Part shown: positions 42,408-48,929 of the stretch, piece by piece
Layout: each line of letters starts with the position of its first letter
How positions within the stretch are numbered: position 1 is the stretch's first letter
Assembly: GCA_017424405.1 (NCBI GenBank)
Contig: JAFPAD010000073.1
Span: 1 to 48,929, forward strand
Length of the DNA: 48,929 nt
Source of the DNA: Alistipes sp.
Lineage (GTDB): Bacteria > Bacteroidota > Bacteroidia > Bacteroidales > Rikenellaceae
Direction: 5' to 3'
Position numbers and translations under genes: made by a program
Notes under the pieces: generated by a model
What the model was told of the DNA's origin: nothing
What the model saw: the letters and a program-made list of their open reading frames with translations, nothing else
Databases searched by the model: none

Positions 42408-43040
42408 TTATGGTATCCTCATAAACTTATGCGTCTGCACCGATATACTCCATTTTGGATTAGCCTTTGCATACTCTACCATCTTTGGAATAATCTGCTC
42501 ATAAACACTCCACTCTGGCTGCAAATATAGTCGGCAGTAACGTCCCACACGACGAGCATTCTCCTCTGCCCACGCAAAATCCTCCTCGCTTTGGATAATC
42601 ACCTTCAACTCATGAGCTCGTCCAAAAGCCTCAGCTAAAGGAGGTTGCTGACGCTTAGGAGATAAACACACCCAATCAAACTCTCCGCTAAAAGGGTGAG
42701 TACCCGAAGTCTCCAAAAATATCTCAAGACCCGCCTCCTTCAACTTCGAAGTTAGAATATCGAGAGGATACAACAATGGCTCACCTCCCGTAATAACGAT
42801 AGCCTGCGCTTCACACGACTTAGCTCGCTCCACCACAACATCGACATCGACAGGTGGGAATATACGAGGATTCCACGTGTATTTTGCATCACACCAACGA
42901 CAGCCAACATCGCAGCCACCTAAACGTATAAAATAGGCGGGCTTACCAGAATGGAAACCCTCGCCTTGAATCGTATAAAAGTCTTCAACCAAAGGTAGCT
43001 TCTCGCCACCACACAACATATCGCTATTCATCAACGACAT
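42408..43040 (-). CDS. queE: 7-Carboxy-7-deazaguanine synthase
   Basis: 210 residues, radical SAM enzyme of queuosine/7-deazaguanine synthesis that converts 6-carboxytetrahydropterin to CDG. The iron-sulfur motif is CDVGCRWC (Cys43, Cys47, Cys50), with FYTIQGEGFHSGKPA before it and TGGEPLL (SAM binding) after, plus the C-terminal QTHKFMRIP. The frame starts at 43040 and overlaps hpt by 17 nt; internal Met at residue 4 or 8 (the latter at 43019) would reduce or remove the overlap and cannot be excluded. Confidence 0.94.
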   Translation of the reverse strand: MSLMNSDMLCGGEKLPLVEDFYTIQGEGFHSGKPAYFIRLGGCDVGCRWCDAKYTWNPRIFPPVDVDVVVERAKSCEAQAIVITGGEPLLYPLDILTSKLKEAGLEIFLETSGTHPFSGEFDWVCLSPKRQQPPLAEAFGRAHELKVIIQSEEDFAWAEENARRVGRYCRLYLQPEWSVYEQIIPKMVEYAKANPKWSISVQTHKFMRIP

Positions 43041-43560
43041 AAATATCTTTCAAATTACGTCCTAACTGATTATAATCCAAGCCATAACCCACAATAAACT
43101 CATTACCGATGGATAAAGCCGTATAATCTATCTTATACTCGTAAAGGAACTTATCAGGCTTAAAGAATAGTGTACAAATCGATATGCTGGCAGGATTCTT
43201 CGCCTTCAAATAATCAAGCAAATAGTTCATGCTGTGACCTGTCTCGACAATATCCTCAACGATAATAATGTCACGACCCTCGATATCAAAGTCAATACCC
43301 AACTGCTGCTGCACATTACCTGTTGACTCCGTGCCAGAATATGACGAAATCTTAACGAAAGCAAGCTGACTGTCGAACGATATTTTTCGAACCAAATCAC
43401 TCAAAAAGAGGAATGAACCACTCAATACTCCCAAAAAGATGGGCGTATGACCCTCATATCGTTTATTTAGTTGCTGCGCTACACGTTCTACAGCGGAATC
43501 GATTTCCGAAGCGGGAATCATCACCTTAAACCACTTGTCTTGTAACTTTATTCTTCCCAT
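43024..43560 (-). CDS. hpt: Hypoxanthine phosphoribosyltransferase
   Basis: 178 residues, type I phosphoribosyltransferase fold. PRPP motif VEDIVETGHS at 101-110, flexible loop around SYSGTESTGNV, and KPDKFLYEYKIDY plus FIVGYGLDYNQLGRNL in the purine-binding C-terminus. It salvages hypoxanthine (and guanine) to nucleotides. First gene of hpt-queE-ftsB-like; the linkage to queE may be only transcriptional. Confidence 0.96.
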   Translation of the reverse strand: MGRIKLQDKWFKVMIPASEIDSAVERVAQQLNKRYEGHTPIFLGVLSGSFLFLSDLVRKISFDSQLAFVKISSYSGTESTGNVQQQLGIDFDIEGRDIIIVEDIVETGHSMNYLLDYLKAKNPASISICTLFFKPDKFLYEYKIDYTALSIGNEFIVGYGLDYNQLGRNLKDIYVVDE

Positions 43561-43583
43561 TTGGATTGGAGTAGTATAAATTC

Positions 43584-43611
43584 AAAAAAGCGGGTCGCAA
43601 GGCAACCCGCT
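43584..43611 (-). terminator. Terminator after transketolase
   Basis: On the minus strand AGCGGGT (43605-43611) pairs with ACCCGCT (43589-43595) around a 9-nt loop, then a T run. Stem of 7 bp, GC-rich; it separates tkt from hpt. Confidence 0.88.
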
Positions 43612-43618
43612 ATAATAA

Positions 43619-45652
43619 TTATTCTTTATTAATCATCGCTTTGACCTCCTCGTAGACTGCCTGACCGTTGTAACCAAACTTCTCGTCAAGCACCTTAAAT
43701 GGAGCCGAGTAACCGAAATGGTCTAAACCATGAATCTTACCAGCCTCACCTACAAGACCACGCAACGTCATCGACAGTCCTGAAGTCAAACCATAGCGAG
43801 GAACGTCCTTCAACAAGATGCTATCCTGATATGACTTTGGCTGATCGCGGAACAAGCCCTCGCTTGGAACGCTCACAACGCGCACAGCGATACCATCTTT
43901 CTGCAACATCTCAGCACCCTCAATCAAAGTTGACACCTCAGAGCCCGAAGCAATCATCACAACCTGAGCCTTAGCAGAATCCATCACCACATAAGCACCC
44001 TTCGACGCCTGCTTAGCCTCATCACGACGGCTACAACTCAACGCTGGCAAAGTGTTTACATTCTGACGCGACAGAATCAACGCTACTGGACGCTTCTCTG
44101 CCATAGCATACTGCCATGCAACAGCTGTCTCCTCAGCATCGGCTGGACGCAACACCACCATAGAACGCTCGCCCTGATGATTGTGTACCTGCTCCATCAA
44201 ACGAATCTGAAGCTCATGCTCAATTGGCTGATGTGTAGGACCATCTTCACCCACACGGAACGAGTCATGCGACCAAATATATATCACCTTCAAGCGCATC
44301 AATGCCGACATACGGATTGCTGGCTTCATATAATCAGAGAATACGAAGAACGTACCACATGCAGGAATTACACCGCCATGCAATGCCATACCGTTCATCA
44401 CACATGCCATAGTAAGCTCAGCAACACCTGCCTGGAAGAACTGACCTGTGAAATCACCCTTCTGGAATGCCTTAGTCTTCTTCAAGAAGCCATCAGTCTT
44501 ATCTGAGTTGCTCAAGTCGGCCGATGCCACAATCATGTTCTCAACATTCTCGGCATAAACACCCAACATAGTTGCTGACGCAACACGTGTTGCTGTATTA
44601 GGTTTAACCTCAACCTTATTGTAGTCAATCTCTGGCACCTCGCCTGAAAGGAATAAGTTCAACTTACGCGACAACTCCTTATTCTCAGCACGCCACTCCG
44701 ACTCAACCTGCTTCATCTGTTCAACCCAAGCCTTCAACTCCTCGCGACGCTCAGCATAAATCTCAGCAGTCTCGGCAAAGAGCTGGAATGGATCCTCAGC
44801 ATCACCGCCCAAGTTCTTCACTGTAGCCGCCAAGTCTGCACCCGCAGCCGACAATGGCTGACCGTGAGTTGAGACCTTACCCTCGAAGCTCTCACCGTTG
44901 GCACCCATAGCACCCTTAGCCATAATTGTGCGACCGATGATGAGCGTTGGGCACTCTGTCTGTGCATTAGCCTCAATCAACGCAGCTCGCAACTGCTCAA
45001 CGTCGTTACCATCAACATCAATTACATGCCAACCCCACGCACGATACTTCGCAGCAACGTCCTCCGAGTCAATCTCATCGACCTTAGTTGAGAGTTGCAC
45101 GTTATTGGCATCGTAATACATAATCAAGTTTGCCAAGCCCAAGTGACCTGCAATACGACCCACGCCCTGAGAAATCTCCTCCTGAACTGCGCCATCAGAG
45201 ATGAACGAGTAGGTCTTATGAGCCATCCACTCACCAAAACGAGCCACCATAAATCGCTCAGCAATAGCTGCACCTACGGCCATTGCATGACCTTGACCCA
45301 ATGGACCTGAAGTATTCTCCACACCATGCATAACATCAACCTCAGGGTGACCTGGAGTGATGCTACCCCACTGACGGAAGTTCTTCAAATCGTCCATCTT
45401 GTAGAAGCCCGACAACATAAGCACCGAATAGAGCATTGGTGACATGTGACCGGGGTCAAGGAAGAAACGATCACGGAATGGATATGCAGGATTTTCGGGG
45501 TCATAGTGCATAAACTCCGTGTAAAGCAAATTGATAAAGTCGGCTCCACCCATAGCACCACCGGGGTGACCAGATTTAGCCTTTTCGACCATCGCAGCTG
45601 CCAAGATACGAATGTTGTCAGCCGCCTTGTTGAGTTTAGAATTAGCGAACAT
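43619..45652 (-). CDS. tkt: Transketolase
   Basis: 677 residues, full-length. Thiamine diphosphate domain: SGHPGGAMGG (28-36), LGQGHAMAVGAAIAERF and SDGAVQEEISQG (152-163) with the later DANN (181-184) completing the metal motif. The pyrimidine-binding middle domain includes GQFFQAGVAELTMACVMNGMALHGG and SHDSFRVGEDGPTHQPIEH. It transfers two-carbon units in the non-oxidative pentose phosphate pathway. Monocistronic by appearance: -7 box TATCTTTG upstream, terminator downstream. Confidence 0.97.
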   Translation of the reverse strand: MFANSKLNKAADNIRILAAAMVEKAKSGHPGGAMGGADFINLLYTEFMHYDPENPAYPFRDRFFLDPGHMSPMLYSVLMLSGFYKMDDLKNFRQWGSITPGHPEVDVMHGVENTSGPLGQGHAMAVGAAIAERFMVARFGEWMAHKTYSFISDGAVQEEISQGVGRIAGHLGLANLIMYYDANNVQLSTKVDEIDSEDVAAKYRAWGWHVIDVDGNDVEQLRAALIEANAQTECPTLIIGRTIMAKGAMGANGESFEGKVSTHGQPLSAAGADLAATVKNLGGDAEDPFQLFAETAEIYAERREELKAWVEQMKQVESEWRAENKELSRKLNLFLSGEVPEIDYNKVEVKPNTATRVASATMLGVYAENVENMIVASADLSNSDKTDGFLKKTKAFQKGDFTGQFFQAGVAELTMACVMNGMALHGGVIPACGTFFVFSDYMKPAIRMSALMRLKVIYIWSHDSFRVGEDGPTHQPIEHELQIRLMEQVHNHQGERSMVVLRPADAEETAVAWQYAMAEKRPVALILSRQNVNTLPALSCSRRDEAKQASKGAYVVMDSAKAQVVMIASGSEVSTLIEGAEMLQKDGIAVRVVSVPSEGLFRDQPKSYQDSILLKDVPRYGLTSGLSMTLRGLVGEAGKIHGLDHFGYSAPFKVLDEKFGYNGQAVYEEVKAMINKE

Positions 45653-45679
45653 ATCTTTTAGTATTCATTTCCTATTTCA

Positions 45680-45687
45680 CAAAGATA
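45680..45687 (-). promoter_or_regulatory. -7 box of tkt
   Basis: TATCTTTG on the minus strand, 27 nt before the tkt start, inside the 46-nt gap after clpX. No clear -33 box. Confidence 0.5.
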
Positions 45688-45698
45688 ATATAATTATC

Positions 45699-46976
45699 TT
45701 AACTTACCTGTTTTAATTCTAAAAAATTTGCGCCCTCTATCTTTTTTTTCGCATAATCAAGTGTTACCACAAACTCCTTATCCGAAGAAGATGGGATATC
45801 ATACATGGCATCAATCATAATTGCCTCGCAAATCGAACGCAAACCGCGGGCTCCGAGCTTATACTCGTCAGCCTTCGAAACGATGTAATCAAGCACCTCA
45901 TCTTCAAACGACAACGCAACACCGTCCATTGCAAACAGGCTCTCATACTGCTTAACGATAGCGTTTTTAGGCTGCGTGAGAATCGAACGCAACGCCTCCA
46001 CCGTGAGCGGGTGCATATATGTTAGCACAGGCAGACGTCCCACCAACTCAGGAATCAAGCCAAACGACTTAAGATCCTGAGGCATAATATATTTCATCAT
46101 ATTCTCACGGTCAATCTGAGTCCCAGCATGCTGACCATATCCAATAGCGCGAGTGTTCAAACGCTGAGCTATCTTCTTCTCAATACCATCGAACGCTCCA
46201 CCACAGATAAAGAGGATATCTTTGGTATTAACCTGAATAAACTTCTGGTCGGGGTGCTTTCGTCCGCCCTGAGGTGGAACATTCACAACCGTACCCTCCA
46301 AAATCTTCAACAAAGCCTGCTGCACACCCTCGCCCGATACGTCGCGTGTGATACTTGGGTTGTCGCTCTTACGAGCAATTTTATCAATCTCATCAATAAA
46401 AACAATACCTCGCTCGGCTGCTTCAACATTATAATCAGCAACCTGCAACAGACGCGACAGGATACTCTCCACATCTTCGCCCACATAACCAGCCTCGGTC
46501 AAGACCGTAGCATCAACAATCGTGAAGGGAACATTCAACACACGCGCAATAGTACGAGCCATCAACGTCTTACCCGTACCCGTAGCGCCCACCAACACGA
46601 TGTTCGACTTATCAATCTCAACGGCATCATCAGCCTTACGCTTCTGGCGACTTAAAATGCGCTTGTAGTGATTATACACTGCCACCGACATGTAACGCTT
46701 AGCATCGTCCTGACCAATGACATATTGGTCGAGTACCGCCTTAATCTCGGCTGGCTTCATCAACTCCTCCATGCGGAACTTGTTGGCTGATGACTTCTTG
46801 CCTGAGCCGCCAGCAATCTCACTCTCGACGAGCATCTGATAACCTCGCTCGACACACGCATTACATATGTTTACGCCGCCCGTTCCTTGAAACATCAAAG
46901 CTACGTCACTACGCTTTGCGCCACAGAACGAGCAACAATCCTCCCCCGTATGTGAACCTTTATATTTTTGAGCCAT
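45699..46976 (-). CDS. clpX: ClpX, ATP-dependent Clp protease unfoldase subunit
   Basis: 425 residues. N-terminal C4 zinc finger (CSFC at 15-18, CNAC at 38-41) for substrate and adaptor binding; AAA+ module with Walker A GATGTGKT (130-137) and Walker B IVFIDEID (191-198). The ClpP-binding loop reads IGYGQ (in [10 protein letters not shown]), Tyr replacing the usual Phe of IGF. Partner of the ClpP encoded 7 nt upstream. Confidence 0.97.
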   Translation of the reverse strand: MAQKYKGSHTGEDCCSFCGAKRSDVALMFQGTGGVNICNACVERGYQMLVESEIAGGSGKKSSANKFRMEELMKPAEIKAVLDQYVIGQDDAKRYMSVAVYNHYKRILSRQKRKADDAVEIDKSNIVLVGATGTGKTLMARTIARVLNVPFTIVDATVLTEAGYVGEDVESILSRLLQVADYNVEAAERGIVFIDEIDKIARKSDNPSITRDVSGEGVQQALLKILEGTVVNVPPQGGRKHPDQKFIQVNTKDILFICGGAFDGIEKKIAQRLNTRAIGYGQHAGTQIDRENMMKYIMPQDLKSFGLIPELVGRLPVLTYMHPLTVEALRSILTQPKNAIVKQYESLFAMDGVALSFEDEVLDYIVSKADEYKLGARGLRSICEAIMIDAMYDIPSSSDKEFVVTLDYAKKKIEGANFLELKQVS

Positions 46977-46983
46977 ATTTCAA

Positions 46984-47652
46984 CTATTTAGCGCGCTTCT
47001 CAAGCACCATATCAATCAAACCATACTCCTTCGCCTCGGCTGCACTCAACCAATAATCGCGGTCGGCATCTTGCTCAATCTTTGCAATATCCACACCTGA
47101 GTGCAACGAGAGAATTTCATACAACTCTCGCTTGGTCTTTTGTATCTCACGCGCCGTAATCTCAATATCCGACGCCTGACCCTGCACACCACCCAAAGGC
47201 TGGTGAATCATCACTCTCGAATGAGGCAACGCTGAGCGCTTGCCCGCAGCACCTGCTGTCAATAACACAGCACCCATCGAAGCCGCCAAGCCCGTACATA
47301 TAGTAGCTACGTCACACGACACCAACTGCATAGTATCATAGATACCCAAGCCAGCAGAGACAGAACCTCCGGGAGAGTTGATATATATCTGAATATCTTT
47401 ATCAGGGTCTGCCGACTCCAAGAAGAGCAACTGAGCCTGAATGATATTCGCAGCATCGTCATAGATAGGAGCACCAAGGAAGATGATGCGGTCCATCATC
47501 AAGCGCGAAAAGACGTCCATCGTAGCCACGTTTAACTGTCGCTCCTCGATGATTGTTGGCGAAACATAACCCGACTGCACCGAGTGGAAATTATGCAATT
47601 TCAAGCTACTAATCCCGCAATGCAGGCGAGCATATTTTTCAAATTCGTTCAT
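46984..47652 (-). CDS. clpP: ClpP, ATP-dependent Clp protease proteolytic subunit
   Basis: 222 residues, serine protease with triad Ser125 (GLAASMGA), His150 (RVMIHQP) and Asp199, the spacing of the E. coli enzyme. There is a longer N-terminus than usual (about 27 residues before the equivalent region), possibly a processed propeptide. It forms the tetradecameric chamber served by ClpX. It lies between tig and clpX, as in many bacteria. Confidence 0.97.
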   Translation of the reverse strand: MNEFEKYARLHCGISSLKLHNFHSVQSGYVSPTIIEERQLNVATMDVFSRLMMDRIIFLGAPIYDDAANIIQAQLLFLESADPDKDIQIYINSPGGSVSAGLGIYDTMQLVSCDVATICTGLAASMGAVLLTAGAAGKRSALPHSRVMIHQPLGGVQGQASDIEITAREIQKTKRELYEILSLHSGVDIAKIEQDADRDYWLSAAEAKEYGLIDMVLEKRAK

Positions 47653-47689
47653 ATCTCTTTTTATTAAAAATACCCCTTAATATAAACCA

Positions 47690-47791
47690 AAATTTGGACT
47701 CTGCAAACTTTACGCCCAGAGTCCAAATTTGAATGTATTGCAACACATTCCCGACCTTTTATATAAAAGGTGTCAGAAACGAGCCTCGTTT
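47690..47791. repeat. Four consecutive inverted repeats between tig and clpP
   Basis: Perfect stems, left to right: a 14-bp stem beginning AAATTTGGACTCTG (47690-47703 with 47717-47730); GAATGT/ACATTC (47731-47750); the 18-nt palindrome ACCTTTTATATAAAAGGT (47754-47771); and AAACGAG-C-CTCGTTT (47777-47791), which overlaps the tig stop codon. No long T run follows. Probably a terminator/processing region; see findings. Confidence 0.65.
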
Positions 47792-48929
47792 ACGCCTCCT
47801 GCGCCAACTTAGCAAACTCCTCAGATGTTACAGACTTGTTAGAAACCTTAACCTGAGACTTTACATACTCTACAACCTTTGTCTCGTAGAGCTTCTCGTA
47901 AATCTTCTGAGCTTGCTCCTTGTTATCCAAGATCTGCTTTGAGAAGTTAGCAATCATCTCCTCTGGAGCTGATGGCATACCATACTGAGCGAACTGAGCC
48001 TTTGCAAACTCCTTAGCCTCAGCCTCAGCCTCCTCGGCAGTAACCTTCAACTCGTAAGTCTGAATGAAGTGCTTCTGAATATAGTTCCAAGTGAACATCT
48101 TGAGGAATGCATCGAAATCCTTCTCGATCTCCTCCTTTGTGAACTTACCCTCGTTGATAACATACAACCAACGCTTCAAGAACTCAACAGGCATCTGCAA
48201 GTTCAACTTCTCCATCATGAAGTTACGTACACGGATTGTGAAGAGATAATCTGACTCGCGACCCATCTCTGTCTCAATCTCAGCTGTAAGATACTTATCG
48301 AGCTCCTCCTCTGAAGTGATGTTACCTGCTGGGAACGCCATCTTGAAGAACTCCTCGTTGAGCTCAGGGTTAGCGAACTGACGAATCTGCTTAATCTCCA
48401 ATGTGAACTTAGGGTTGATTGACTCCAACTCCTCCTCCTTAACCTTGAGGATAGCAGCACGCTGTGATGCTGACTTGTAGAGCTCGTTTACATCAACCTC
48501 CATCTTGTCACCTACCTTCTTGCCCAAGAATGCAGCACGCTCCTCGTCTGACATAGAGATCAAACCTACGTAAGCGTCATCAACTGCGATCTCGCCGTTG
48601 TCCAAAGCTACTGTCAAAGCCTCGTCCTTTGCTACTGCCTCAACATCTACCAAGCGACCATAGCGACGCAAGTAGTTGTCCTTGTAGCCCTCGATCATCT
48701 GAGCATCAACCTTGATCTTGTTGTAAGTGAGCTTGTCATCCTTTGAAAGTGCAACCTCAATCTTTGGAGCCTCACCAATCTCGAACATAAACTCGTGCTC
48801 GGTGTTGTTCTCGAAGTCGAAATCACCCTGCTCGTCTGATGGGATTACATCGCCTACATAGTCGATACCCTCCTTCTGCAAATACTCAAATACAGAGTTT
48901 GAAGCGATCTTATAAGCCTGCTCTGCTAC
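47790..48929 (-). CDS. tig: Trigger factor, N-terminus cut by window edge
   Basis: 380 residues readable to base 48929 with no stop, so the gene continues past the right edge; a start at TTG 48881 is an artefact since the frame upstream (VAEQAYKIASNSVFEYL) is normal protein. The visible part covers the end of the ribosome-binding domain, the middle region (ALDNGEIAVDDAYVG, MEVDVNELY) and the helical C-terminal arms (LTAEIETEMGRESDYLFTIRVRNFMMEKLNLQMPVEFLKRWLY). Trigger factor binds nascent chains at the ribosome exit. It precedes clpP-clpX, a classic gene order. Confidence 0.92.
   Translation of the reverse strand, partial: VAEQAYKIASNSVFEYLQKEGIDYVGDVIPSDEQGDFDFENNTEHEFMFEIGEAPKIEVALSKDDKLTYNKIKVDAQMIEGYKDNYLRRYGRLVDVEAVAKDEALTVALDNGEIAVDDAYVGLISMSDEERAAFLGKKVGDKMEVDVNELYKSASQRAAILKVKEEELESINPKFTLEIKQIRQFANPELNEEFFKMAFPAGNITSEEELDKYLTAEIETEMGRESDYLFTIRVRNFMMEKLNLQMPVEFLKRWLYVINEGKFTKEEIEKDFDAFLKMFTWNYIQKHFIQTYELKVTAEEAEAEAKEFAKAQFAQYGMPSAPEEMIANFSKQILDNKEQAQKIYEKLYETKVVEYVKSQVKVSNKSVTSEEFAKLAQEA

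Noticed and set aside
48879..48881. TTG start for trigger factor
   Set aside because: The frame upstream is ordinary coding sequence up to the window edge, so this is an internal Leu codon.
1..48929. CRISPR arrays, tRNA or rRNA genes, insertion sequences, prophage genes
   Set aside because: No regularly spaced identical repeats, no cloverleaf-like conserved segments and no transposase, integrase or phage structural motifs were seen.

Overview
The window is a gene-dense stretch of a Bacteroidota chromosome, most likely order Bacteroidales. A Rikenellaceae/Alistipes-like source is possible but not provable here. The evidence is protein family content (lipoprotein DPP III, M64 peptidase, DUF349 repeat protein, psd-cdsA-ftsH-rsfS string, GNAT-argG-argC-argD order), the near absence of Shine-Dalgarno sequences, and repeated Bacteroidota-type promoter boxes (TAnnTTTG at -7, in the best cases with TTTG about 19-21 nt upstream). 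I found no tRNA, rRNA, insertion sequence, prophage or CRISPR array. Most genes are housekeeping or biosynthetic.

Layout. 1-114 is the start of rplU (minus strand, cut by the edge). 262-2520 (+) is the least familiar block: a receiver-like protein that has lost its phosphorylation residues, a membrane-anchored HEAT-like repeat protein and a degenerate membrane glycosyltransferase-like protein. It is followed by cysQ, a DPP III lipoprotein, then panC-panD and a DUF456 membrane protein. 7504-12943 (-) is an envelope/ribosome operon: rsfS-ftsH-cdsA-psd-AI-2E family protein-stand-alone riboflavin kinase. oxyR (-) diverges from trpS (+), which is followed by a ClC channel, a HAD hydrolase and a secreted protein of unknown function. 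19860-25539 (-) holds the DUF349 protein, pyrG and yidC. A response regulator and an M64 peptidase follow on the plus strand. 27841-33009 (+) has ackA-ptb-buk (acyl-phosphate energy metabolism), aroQ and a polysaccharide flippase.

33006-41202 (-) is an arginine operon: GNAT acyltransferase, argG, argC, argD, argB, argE-like and argH, ending in thiL. It diverges from argR across a 395-nt region with palindromic operator candidates placed on promoter boxes. 42133-43560 (-) carries hpt-queE-ftsB-like, 43619-45652 is transketolase, and the right end is the tig-clpP-clpX chaperone/protease string, with tig cut by the window edge.

The main items to check are the pseudo-receiver/HEAT/GT module, a folded palindromic element between argG and argC, the ArgR operator region, the structured leader of ackA and the 17-nt repeat near it, four successive inverted repeats between tig and clpP, a riboflavin kinase without its FAD synthetase partner domain, and the GNAT enzyme as a likely N-acylglutamate synthase.
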